Shown here in pieces: positions 17,062-28,300 of a stretch of DNA of 30,132 nt (the first letter of the stretch is position 1; each line of letters begins with the position of its first letter). The notes under the pieces were generated by a model. That model was not told where the DNA came from and did not search any database. It worked only from the letters and a program-made list of their open reading frames with translations. The stretch covers positions 1 through 30,132 of the forward strand of contig JANBQS010000156.1 in NCBI GenBank assembly GCA_027577415.1, in the 5' to 3' direction. This stretch comes from Coemansia sp. RSA 922. Its lineage: Eukaryota > Kickxellomycota > Kickxellomycetes > Kickxellales > Kickxellaceae. Made by a program: the position numbers and the translations under genes.

Positions 17062-17067
17062 TTTATT
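17062..17067 (-). terminator. AATAAA polyadenylation hexamer of the 17105 gene
   Basis: On the minus strand CAATAAAAGG lies about 40 bases after the stop. This supports a real 3' end there rather than an intron leading to further exons. Confidence 0.5.
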
Positions 17068-17104
17068 GATTAATAGAGTTTATGCCCACTGCAGAAAATG
17101 CACT

Positions 17105-18382
17105 CTATGCGTCTTTATGTTTTTCTCCTAATTTTATTAGAGGGGCGAGCACTAGGCAGAGACTACGCAGTCTGCCAAATTGCGATAGATCCAAGTCGTC
17201 GGGGAATAGAGTCTTCTGTCCGGAGATAGTAAGCTTGGAAATCGGGCTAGAAGCGAACAGCGACAAGAACTGGCCGAGATCGTCAGGAAAGTAGTTGATG
17301 CTCAGACTAGTTAGCACAGGAAAATGTGGCGTGCCAAACCTTGCCGACTTGAAGTAGCTGCCCGAATCCTGCAGGCCGAGCGCGTTCATCCAAGTAGCCA
17401 ATCCCATCGCCATATTGAAACTCAGAGTCAGTGACTCCAAACGGGAGAATACTAGACGGCCTTCAGGCGAGCCTGGTGCACCGTCGACCACAAAGGAGCC
17501 CCAGACATGACCAAAGCTTATCTTGCCAAACGAAAATTCGACGAGTGCGTTGGCTTGTACTGTCGGAATAGCCGTATTAGTGAAACATCTTTGGTAGCTA
17601 ATGCACATACGGTCAAGTACAATAGGGGCATCTGTATCCCCGACGCGACCATTGAGCTTTAGCTCGCAGTCCGAAAAAAATCTCAGAACTCGAATCGGCG
17701 CTGGTCCATACAAGCGCTCCTCAATCAGCGGAGAAATTGGGTTAAAACGGTTCTGCAGATTAATACAGAAACCGTTGTAAGCTATCTTGTTTAGTGACGG
17801 CAGAGCTCGGGATAAAAGATCGTTGAACGCCTTCAAGGTCTCGTACTTACGCGTCACCTTTGAAGAATTGACAGAGTCGCTGGAACTGTCAAGCATGCCG
17901 AGTTGCAATCGCTCGACCCTGGGCCATGGAGATGCGCCTAGTCCTTGCTCAAAAAGTAAGCGCCCAAGGTCAGGTAATATTTGCATCCCGCCATGCATAT
18001 CAATGTGCACCTCGCGCACGCTGTTGACTTCGTCCACGTCACGAATCAGGTGAACGTTGGACACCATCTCTACGGCACCCTTGTCATCGACATCATGCTT
18101 GGGTCCCCTAGCAGCTATGTATGCCACTCTGTATAGCAGATACTTGGCAACCGAGCGCCACCGGCGGTTGACACTTGCTAGTTCTTTTAGTCTCAGCAAG
18201 CGATCAAACATTACCTCCGTCTTAATGTCAACTAAAATGTTTATCTCCAGGTGGTCAAATACAAGTTGAAGTATAACGCTGGGAAGAGTCGCGGCCTTGC
18301 TTTGGGTGGTACATAGCTGCTGCTGCCGCTTCTGTTGTCGCTTCCGCCTCTCCCGACGCAGCTGGCTTGACGAGGCTGACAT
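17105..18382 (-). CDS. F-box/LRR-like protein, 425 aa, shorter paralogue of the 10296 gene
   Basis: The ATG at 18382 starts a basic, Gln-rich N-terminus (RRERRKRQQKRQQQ). A degenerate F-box-like region (RLLRLKELASVNRRWRSVAKYLLYRVA, residues 61-87, quoted here as RLKELASVNRRWRS and YLLYRVA) follows. Blocks align in order with the 626-aa protein: WPRVERLQL to WPKIKRLRL, ALPSLNKIAYN to TLPKLKSIKYI, HVWGSFVVD to SIWGRFYVA, FSRLESLTLSF to FKQLRSLVLEY, and FPVLTSLSINYFP to FSKLQQLSIHKYP. It then stops about 200 residues earlier, after a short basic tail (IKLGEKHKDA), with a polyadenylation hexamer close behind. This may be a naturally short member or a C-terminally truncated copy. Its likely role is protein-protein recognition, perhaps in ubiquitin ligases. 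Confidence 0.72.
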   Translation of the reverse strand: MSASSSQLRRERRKRQQKRQQQLCTTQSKAATLPSVILQLVFDHLEINILVDIKTEVMFDRLLRLKELASVNRRWRSVAKYLLYRVAYIAARGPKHDVDDKGAVEMVSNVHLIRDVDEVNSVREVHIDMHGGMQILPDLGRLLFEQGLGASPWPRVERLQLGMLDSSSDSVNSSKVTRKYETLKAFNDLLSRALPSLNKIAYNGFCINLQNRFNPISPLIEERLYGPAPIRVLRFFSDCELKLNGRVGDTDAPIVLDRMCISYQRCFTNTAIPTVQANALVEFSFGKISFGHVWGSFVVDGAPGSPEGRLVFSRLESLTLSFNMAMGLATWMNALGLQDSGSYFKSARFGTPHFPVLTSLSINYFPDDLGQFLSLFASSPISKLTISGQKTLFPDDLDLSQFGRLRSLCLVLAPLIKLGEKHKDA

Positions 18383-18472
18383 GGTTAGAGCAGAAAAAAG
18401 TTGTGGAAGCTAAAAAAAGAGCAAAGGAAAGTAGAGAGATTTCAGCAAAAATAATTATGCGTAGCATTGAGT

Positions 18473-18736
18473 ATGCCTTCGCTTCTACCCTTCGATATTT
18501 CTTTTCCACTAGCTCGAAAGCTTGTTCTATACGTGGTCAAAAGTGAGGCACGTGAATATATCAGCGCAATTGCTCAGCGAATCAAGGAAATACAGCCCGT
18601 GGCCAGGGATATCCGCGTCTCATACCTAGATGTACTGGCATCCTTCGCAAAAGGCAACTGTCCGAATCTCTATACCGTGGTTTTGCGGCTCTTCCGACTT
18701 ATCACTCGCGTTGCTGGCAAGAGTCTTTTATTCTGA
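18473..18736 (+). other. Orphan ORF or gene remnant, 87 codons
   Basis: From ATG 18473 the first 50 or so residues look protein-like (LLPFDISFPLARKLVLYVV, EAREYISAIAQRIKEIQPVA), resembling the helical N-terminus of F-box-like proteins. The end of the frame does not. A second short frame starts at 18782, suggesting a broken or multi-exon gene. It is divergent from the F-box-like gene at 18382, with about 90 bases between the two ATGs. Confidence 0.3.
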
Positions 18737-18781
18737 TATAATCGGGAGACTGAAGTCGAACACTACTTTCAACCCCGGCGC

Positions 18782-18937
18782 ATGTCACGTATTAAGCCAC
18801 TGTCAATTGTGGCCAATTCATACTTCCGCTATGACAGAATGCATCACCGCTACAATTTCTGTACCTCCCATCAACACAAGGCGCTCAAATTGATAGCCTT
18901 GTACGCAAATTTTGAGGTGGCTACACAACATGCCTGA
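18782..18937 (+). other. Short ORF, 51 codons, possibly continuing the remnant at 18473
   Basis: The frame runs from ATG 18782 to TGA 18937 and ends HKALKLIALYANFEVATQHA, a helix-like amphipathic stretch. Alone it proves little. Together with the 18473 frame it may be debris of a former gene. Confidence 0.2.
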
Positions 18938-19312
18938 GCTTATATACCTAAATATGTGGAATATGACCACAAAGCAAGATAGCCAACAAGTGATATGAAT
19001 ATATGTTGAAATGCGTCATTAGGCTTTATAACTGTAGAAGGCATTTGTTCAAAGATATTCGTGCTTAGTTGATAATTACCTCCCCTATTGGGGTAAAGTG
19101 AAAAGGAGCGCCCTGGGTCTATAAAATCCGTATAAAAAAGATAAAGCTGGTATCTTGTCATCCTGCCAACACAAGCCTCATTAGCACCATTTTTTTTATA
19201 CCACACGCACTTTTTTCATTGCCCATATAAAAATACTTTGCACTAATGCTCAATCGCCGTGTTAAGAATATAACTTAAATACCATTATGTTAATAGACAG
19301 AGACCAAGGGCA

Positions 19313-22300
19313 CTAGAACTTGTACTCACCAGACTTTGGGTCATGCTGGGCACGAGCCAGCGGGTTGAGATGCACACTCTTCTCTTGCTCAGCGGTGTAT
19401 GGAGGATGGCTCTTGACTTGCACGAACGGATGGTTGCCGACCAAAGTGTCTTGCCAGTAGCGTTCGGATTTGGAGCTGCGCTGCTGGAGCTTGACGTTGT
19501 ATTTGTCGAGTTGCTCTTGAGTAAGCGTGGCTAAAAGGTAGTCGGGATGCACAACCAGCAACTCGCCGCCAACTTGCCCGAATCCAAACGACTTGAGTAG
19601 ACCCGCTTTGACACCCGATGTCTGAATCGACCTTGACAAGTAGAGCGCATAGTCGTTCGCCTCTAACTCTTTGCCAATGTTGTCAGCGTTGCGATTGCCT
19701 GGTATCAGTCCCGTACGCAGACTTTGAATAACGCCGTTAAGCATAAACGATGCCGCCGGGCCCTTCGGGTGGCCAGTCAGCCACTTCTGGCACACAACTG
19801 GCACGACGTGGCCTGGAGTGCGACCCAAATGCTTGAGCTGCATGTTGAGTACATCCGACTCGTTCTTGTCGTTGGCCACCGTCGATGTGCCGTGGAACGA
19901 CGCCAGACCGATGTCGTCAGCTGTCAGACCCCAGACCGCCAAACTGCCGCGTAGTGGAGAGATATCGGACTTGCCCTTCCAAAACTCGTTACCCCAGGCG
20001 TCTTGCAAATGGCGCCGCTGCCGAGTGTAGTCATCCTCAACTTGCTTGACATAGTTTGTTGCCGAGAGCTTGACAGTGTCAGTCGGCCCGTCGATCATAT
20101 CAGGCAGGTTGGTCAGGTCCTCTTGCTTCCACGCCTCTAACGCGGACAGCTGGCGTTGTAACTGGCGGCGTCGGTAGTCAAAGTTCAGCAAGCGCGATGG
20201 TGGACTGTTGTCGCATGATTCACGCGCAGACGTCAACACTCCCTTGCCAGGCGCTGGTACTGACTGTCCTTGCTTGTCGGTGGCCGTACCCGACATGGCA
20301 ATAATGCCATATATCGGCGCCCCAAACTCGATCGCAGCAGATGCTGACATTAACGTCACAATACCGGCCCCTTGTCCCTCCATGAATCCGTTACGTGTTG
20401 ACGTACACGGACGGCACATCTCTGACGGAGTGCGGCCCTTAGCAAATTCCTCGATTGAATTGCTAGTTGCGCCCATTTTGGCAAACTCGACAGATGATTC
20501 CTCGACAAAATCATCGATGCCACCGGCAATCATTACCTTGGCTTTGCCCAACTGGATAGTCTCAATCGCAGTGTCTATAGAAAGAACTGCAGTTGCACAG
20601 GCGCCGACAACTGGCTTGACTGGACCCGAACTCGACATTAGCAGCATGTTGGTCCACGCCTGTATAGTCGAGATAAACATTTCCTGAAGCACGTCACCCC
20701 TGAGCTCCTTGTCCAAGTAGCGCTCCTTAAAGACGCATTGAATAGTTTTCATCCCACCCATGCCCGAGCCAGCGGTGTTGCCGATTTCTGAAACATGGAA
20801 ATACTGGTACAGCTCGTAGGGGTCGGTGATGCCAGACCTGACTAGCGCCTCGACTGTAGCCACCAGCGCAAAGCAAGTGACTTGGTCTACTTGCTTGACA
20901 ACGTCGTCTGGAATGCCATAGCTTCCTGGATCCCAGCCAGTCGGTACAAGCGCTGCAACCATCCGATCGCCTCGCAGGGCCATTGGCACGCGGATCAGAG
21001 CGCCCTTGAGGAATTTGACCGACCACGAGCCGCCACTAGGGTTTTCCCAGATATCGACATGGCTGCCACTTTCAAGTTTGTATGTTGCTGCCTCGTCAGC
21101 AGTGGCCTCGAATGGCTCCATATCGTGTTCGATCTGGATTTCGCGCAGAAGAATACGCTTGTTTGGGTCGTAGCCATGCACCATCTCGGGCTCGATCAAG
21201 CGAATGCCAGTGTGCGCCAAAATATACTCCTCGTAACGCGGCTTGACGTCGATATCGCGAACGGGTTCCTCAGTTTTGGCGTCGACCCAGCCAACGTACA
21301 TGGCGCCAGTCGACTTGAGCGTGCCATTGGAGTGCTTGATCAGGCCCATGATCCACGCCAACTCAATACACCCTTCGAGCGAAAACTCGCCGTAGGCCTC
21401 CATCTCCCAGCGTGTCTCGGCATTACCGTGTGGACCAACCTCGCCGTAGCCAGTGACGACGACAACCTTGTCCAGGTTAACCATGCCCTGCAAGTGCCGC
21501 AAGTGCTCTAGTTGTTCGTACTGGCGAGGTGCCGGAAAGTGGTGCTTGTGCTTTGCCAAGGGTCTCTCATCGGCTGAGGAATCCGTCTTCGAATGGCCCC
21601 GGAGAACCATGGTTGTATAGTCGAAAGCAGCCTCACGCAATAAAACTTGTATCAACCTGCTCTTGCGCTGTATAGCCGCACGCGCGTTAATCATAATGGT
21701 GTTTAAGCTAACCACGTACCTCATTCCACCATCGAGATCGGTCCAAACTGGATGATGGCGAGCAAGACGACAGATACGAGGATGAGCAAGACCCAAGATG
21801 CAGAACGCCATCTCGCGTGTCGTGAACGTGCGCACACCAAGCTGTTCAACGTCTGGAGCAATTGGGTTATTGCCAGTCATCAGGTTAGTTCCACGCGTCC
21901 ATCCGATAACTGCTCCGGCAATAGACAAGTAGTCATGCCACGACTCGGATTTCCATCGGTTGAATACTGTCGTCAAACCCATTTTGCATTCGCCGTAGAG
22001 CCCGTCGCCACCAAAGTTGCCGCAGTTGGACGACAACGGTAAAATTACCAGCGATGACCGAGTGTTGTAGCCGAGCCGCTCCTTGGTGTCCTTGATGCTG
22101 CCCAGCAAGCGCATTAGGTTGGTGAGCTGGACTCTCAGAGCAAACTCAGAGAGCGATCCCAAATTGGTCGCAAAGCTGCCAATATCCGAAACGGCGGCAA
22201 AAGGAATGACATAGTCGAGGTCCCAGCCCAAGCCCTTGGCAGCGCCTGGATCACTGTAGATGTAGTCGACTAGCTGCTTGATGTCGCCGGTCGAACCCTG

Positions 22301-25300
22301 GTTAAATGGAACAACAATTAGCTCCGAGCCACGAGAACCGTATGTGCGGTACACGTCTTCAAAGAACAGCGTAGTCTTGCGGCTATAACTCGATGTCGTA
22401 GCAATGACCTTGGCGCCGCCGCTAAGCAATCTACAGACGATATCGGCGCCAATGGAGCCCCGCCCGCAGCCAGTGACCAAAGCAGTCTTGCCAGCAAACG
22501 ACAGCCCACTACCACAAATATCGCTCAAGACCTCATAGTAAATTGTTGACAGCTCTGGGCAGTATGACCAGTCGTAGTCACCCAATTGTTTCCTGAGGTG
22601 GATAAACGGCGGCATACCCTGTGCTACTGGCTGACTCATATGTCCGATAAAAGCAGCAAGCGAAGGCTCATCTGGGCGTGGCACTTCAGAATATGTCACA
22701 GTACCGTCGAAGCCAATGTCGACTTGCGGGCCAGTGGGAGTAGACAGCTCGCGATATAATGGCGGTAGCGTTAAAGAAAGAGTACAGGTATCGAGCAGTT
22801 TTGACACGAGCTTAGTTACCGGCTCCAGCGAATCATCGTTGGCGGTCTGCAAGATAGTCAGCATCCCAGCAAGCATCTGAAGCAAGCCTGGGCTAGAACG
22901 GTTCTTTAACCGCTGAAGGCTAGCGTCGTCGACAATCGCTGGTGCATTGGTAGACTCAGAAGCACAGCTAGCAATCGCCTGCTGGATCAGTTCATAGGCC
23001 TCTTGACGCACCCAGTTCCAGCACGAGTCAAAGTGGCGAGCCTTGCGCTGGTCAAACAGCGGCTGCAAGCCGTCGATGAACTTTTCTCCCAATTCCGTCG
23101 AAATACTGTCGAGCCTGGTTTGCATCTCAGCTGATCTGGATTGCTCGCTCTCGGCCAAACGTGCTCCCTCGCGCAAGTCCATTCCCACGTAGCGCGCCAG
23201 GACCTGGATCTGCTGACGGATGTGCTCGTGCTGCTTTTGCTGCAACTTCTTCATCTCGGCACTGCTGACAATGGGTGCGCCAGTCTGACCACTGGAGCCG
23301 CCAGCGCTGGTGACAGCATAGGAAATACCTGCCTTGGCAGCGTACGCCTGAGCCACGGTGCTCAGCCATGACTTGGCTTCACTATCGCCATATAGACGGC
23401 TGGAGGGTTCCATTGTTAATGCTACAAGCAACAGCGCGTCTTGACGCTGCGGACCCAGTCCATAATCTGACTGCAAAGTGCTTCGTGCTGACGACAGCGA
23501 AAACCCACCGGGCATCTTGTTGCCAAAGAGCCGGGCCAGTTGCGCCAGAGTATGCTTGCCCAATCTACCACCAAATGCACCGATGGCAGACGCCAGGTCT
23601 TTCAGCGAGAGCTCTTCGACCATGTCGGGAACCTTGCCGCCAAACTCCTTGTGCAAGTCACCGACAATCTCGTTCTGGAGAGTTGACTTGCCAACTACGA
23701 GACTCTTGATCGACTTTGCCGTAGATACGTCGGCTAACGGGCGCTTTAGCTTGTGCGCAACCAAGGCGTGTACGATATCCAAAGTCTGAAGCGGGGTGTC
23801 GACAAGTGGCACCGCAGCGCCTGATGGCTGCACGGTGGGCGCAATGGGCTCGACCGCAACAGTTGTCGCTGGCAGAGTAGTCTGCTCAGAGTGTGCAGGA
23901 ATGGCGCTGAGAGTCGGCCCACTCACCTCCGGGCGCTGCTGAATGTAGTAGATTGCATCTCTGTCACGCTCGACATGAAGCACATCCACACGCTTGCCAG
24001 AATATACCTTTTGCTTGAGCGTCTTGGCTGCCATTCCGCTAAGAACTGGACTGACGCCAATCTCGACCATGCGACGCACACCCAGTTTGCCGAACAAGAC
24101 GTCCTGAGTGCCTATCCATTGTACGGGTAAGGCGAACTGGTAAGCCAGGAGCTCAACCAGCAACGTCGCTGCCAGCCTTGCAATGTCGTCGTCAGAATTG
24201 TCCACAGCGGCATCACTCCATGTATCTAGCACACTGGCAGCAACAGGAGACTCGGTGATGCTGTGGACGAGGCTAAAGTACTCTCGCGACACCTCGAACG
24301 GCACAGCGGTCAGGTTGGGAACGTAGTGGAGATGTAGCGCTGAATAGTTGATATTCTCGTGCCGGATATTGTCTTGAAGGAATGAACGGAACTCATCGAC
24401 ACCGGGAAGTAGCTGGCTGGAGTGGAATGGCACGTCGATTCCAGGCAAAGGAATAGTCGCACGACCACGCACAGGCTGGCTGTCGACAGATTTGGCCAAG
24501 ACATCGCAGACGATTTGAGAAATGTGAACTTGTAAATCGCCGTCAGTAGGCGTACCCTGTCTAGCAATGTCATCGAGAACCAGGCGCAACACCACCAGCT
24601 GACGCAGCGTTCCAGCGACAACATACTGTAAGCCGCGCACGTTGTAGTTGACAGCCTCCAGTAGCCCATTGCTGTGCTCACAAATGACGTTGATAGCTAG
24701 CGTCAATATATTCCCATCGATGCCACAACCCAAGCGCGACGGATCTACAGCAGCCATGCCGTACTGCGAACGACCCTGGTCATCGCGCTCGACTGCTGCC
24801 TGCATGAGCATGCCACGGAAAAAGCCGATATCCAAGACGCATTCGGGTGTAAACACACTGCTTAGCGAAGACAACGCTGCGAACTCGCCAAGCGAGTGGC
24901 CAGCAAATACGGTGTCCCTCTGTACCAACGAGTTAGCACGCATGTCAGCCACTGCCGCCATAGCAAACGTAACCAAGGCGACTTGAGTAAACTGCGTCAA
25001 GTTGAGGAGTCCAGTAGGCGACCGGTGCGTGTAACTCAATGAATCTAGAGTAATCTCAGGGAACAGCGGGACGAGTTTGTCCTTGTCACTACTACACCTC
25101 CTAGTAAGAGACATGTAGCTGCGCTGGAGACTCTCGCCGGTTCTGCTGCCAAAGTGCACTGTCAGCTCCTTGGGGTTGGTTTGAACAATCTTGAGCAATG
25201 AGACGCCGTACTTGGCAACCATGTGCCGGTCTGCGCGGTCCCAGACATCGCGAGCAGCAGCAGAATTCTTGTAGAGCTCCATGCCCATGCCAACTTCTTG

Positions 25301-28300
25301 CGAGCCCTGGCCGGTAAAGACGTAGGCTGTAGCTGGCTGCTCAATCTCAGCGGTGCACTCGAGAACTGGACTACCACCGACCTTAGACGTAACGCCCCTG
25401 ACCAACATGCGCCCACCTTTCATGCCAACGTGGAACAGCTCGGTACGCAGCTGGTCTTTGGGAAACACCATCCCGACGAAGTTGGTCTGGTACATGCGAA
25501 TACGCTCGGGCTCGTCGTCGGCAGCATGGCACTCTACTAGGGCTCTAGTCGATGCGCTAGTCCACAATCCATGTGTAATTGTGCCCGGCAGTCCGGCGAT
25601 ATCTGCTACATATGGATTGACGTGGATTATATTGCCATCAGCCGACACTCTGGCGTACTCCTGGTTCGAATCAGGGACCGTGACTTGTAGCAGCTCCTGG
25701 TTGCCTGGGGATACCAGCGAGTAGCCATCTCTGTCAGACAGCGACGTGGTTGAAGGCACTTCATACCGACGCAAAAATCCAACAACAGGGTCTTTAGCCG
25801 ACACTCCGCAAGCAAAGTCAATATTAGCAATATGGACCGAGCGACCCGAGCGAGTAGTAGTAAAGGCACGGCCAGTTGTAGAGATGCTGGAATAAACAGT
25901 CTCGCTCTGGAAGTGGTACACTGAATCAAGACAAAACTCGACTTGCGAACCAGGTGACAAGCGAGCTGAGCCAGTTTCGCAGTAGGCAAACCACTCCTTA
26001 GCTTCAAGCACAGCAACATCGGTCTCCGTGGCCAATTGGATAGTAAACCACTGTTGACTCGCTCGCTTAAACGCCTTATCGATGCAGACGGCAAAGTTGC
26101 GACTGAGAAAAGCAGTCTCAATATGCGCCACAGCTTGGCCACTACGACTAAGAATGCCAACAATCGTTAGACGCTTGCCGGAAGCCGTATTGACAATCTC
26201 TTCAACGCGCAAGCTGCTGCTGATCTTGTCGCCAACCATCAAGGGGGTAGTGCCATCCACCAGCGCCATTTTGTTGTAGAGATGGACAATGCCAAGCGTC
26301 CCGTCACCCAACACCGTCGAAGATAGAACACGCATTATGGACGGTGTAGCAGCATAGTATAAGAACTCAATAGGTGCACGTAGACCCGAGCTGGTTGCGT
26401 ATGAGTAGTGCCGCGAGCTGTTGCCAACTATCTGACACACCGAGTCGACATGCTCCTTGGTAATCTTGAATCCCTCGCCAATGAGCCTTTCATCTGGATC
26501 AGCCTGGTCTTTGAACACTGTCGGTTCGTCAGAGTTGTCGATCCAAGTCTCACCATAAAGACGCCGTATGCGGCTGCCATGTCCCTCGGTCACCAAGTGG
26601 ATAGGCGTCAGATGTTGTGCTGGCTGGTACGCAAAGAGACACTGCAAAGTGGCGAGTCCCGTGGGAGTAGGCTGGAATATCTTTAGCTCAATGGTGTTGT
26701 CCAAGCGCTCGATTCGAAGGTCGACGTCTCCGTGGCAGTTGGTAATGGCAAGCGACTGAGGTTGACAGTTGTCCATATACACAGTAATGACTTGGCCGGG
26801 GTGAGGACGCAAAACACGCGGGATATAGTTGTCGACATAGCTAGAGCCCTCGACAATCACCGGCGCAGTCAGCAAGGCGCGCAACCAACTATTACTCGAA
26901 CCAGCTAGGATATCGAGCCACATGTTGAGATCGGGCAGCTGGTCCTGAACACCCGGCAACAGATACGTGCGCATCGAGTCTGTCACTTGCACAGTTACAC
27001 TGGAGGGTAACGTCACCGCAACTGGTTGGGCGCCAATATACTCGACAACTGGGACATTTGCAGCATTGCCATCATAGTCGCGGCTAAGCAGCGCCGTGAT
27101 GTGGCCGTGGTACACACCATCCAGGATGTCCTTGACTGGCTCATTGACGATAGTAGAGTAACGAGCAGCAACAGGGCCTTGCTGAATGGCTACGCGCTGT
27201 GGGTCTTGATCAAGTATAACGCCCAAGTTCTCTGATTGCCAAAAGCTGTCTTTCAGAAGAGCGGTGGAAAAATCTGCATCCAGCGTGACAATAAATGGAA
27301 CTGGTTTGTGGCCATGACGCTTGCAGATACCGACAAAGAACTGGATATCCTCAGACTGCAGCAGCTGAGACTCGGCAGCTGGATATTTCTCTGTAAAGCA
27401 CTGCGCTAGTTCGGCCGAAGGTACATCCTGAAGCTCAGACACAAACGACAACTCGGGCAAGTCCATACCAAGACGACGCTCAGCACGCGCAATAAAGTCA
27501 AGCACAATTCGGCGGTATGATTCGTGGATCCAGCGCTGCTGATGCCTGACGTACATGAGCTCAACCAGGCGGCTAATGACCTCGGCATAAGTCATCTCGT
27601 CCAGATCTGCTACACGGCCGTCAGTCTTGCGACCAAACCACGGCCTGCAATATTCGCTGTTGAGGCGAGCAATAATCTCGTCCTTTCGAGCTAACAGCAG
27701 CGCTGCGTGATTCTCACGGGGCTGAATGAGGATAGTGGATCTCAAGTTATTCACAAACACCATGGCTTTAGTGGCAAGTACGTGGTTAAGCTCGCCGTAC
27801 TCGCTGGTAACTGTCATCACACCCCCACTTGGACCGCCATACGTATTATGCCACTCAGCGTCGCTCAAACCAGATGCAGCGACTATTAGCTCCTTTGCCG
27901 CCAGCGACGTGCCGGCCTCTTTGGCGACCATCACTCGTGATCCAAGCAAAATACCGTCGAATGGCATTGGGGCACGGTCAAAAAGAGTGCTCCAGTCGCC
28001 AGTGAGGTACGGCAGCGAGCCCTCCGCATCGCCGAATCCAGACCCAGCAACAAGCGCAATATTGTGACAAGCGCGAATGGCGGCATAGGTCTCAAGAACC
28101 GGCTGGTGAAAGTCCTCAAACGAGTGGTGGCCGCCAGCTCTGCCGCCCGTCCACTGCAGCACAACGGGGAAGTCAGCGTTTGCCTTGGCTATGTTGATGA
28201 CGTCTCGAATGGCTTCAGCTGTACTGGGCTTGAATGCAACATGACGGATGCCAGCAGAACGCAGCGAGTCGATAATATACAAGGCGCTGTCGTGAGATGG

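Larger units (their letters stand above)
16432..17104. other. Intergenic region
   Basis: It contains the GT microsatellite, an A-rich run near 16535, and the 3' UTR of the 17105 gene with its AATAAA at 17062. Frames of 73-86 codons near 16611-16878 overlap on opposite strands and show no protein-like features. Confidence 0.55.
18383..19312. other. Region between F-box-like gene and FAS, no convincing gene
   Basis: It holds the possible remnants above and the 3' flank of FAS. I read the minus strand here specifically for a phosphopantetheinyl transferase exon (a GxGxDxE-like start, WSAKEA, SISHD) and found none. The 88-codon minus frame ending at 18940 starts with GTG and shows no such motifs. 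Confidence 0.55.

Noticed and set aside
18940..19206. Minus-strand frame downstream of FAS as a possible PPT exon
   Set aside because: The first codon is GTG, and none of the expected PPT motifs (acidic metal-binding pair, WSAKEA, SISH) is present.
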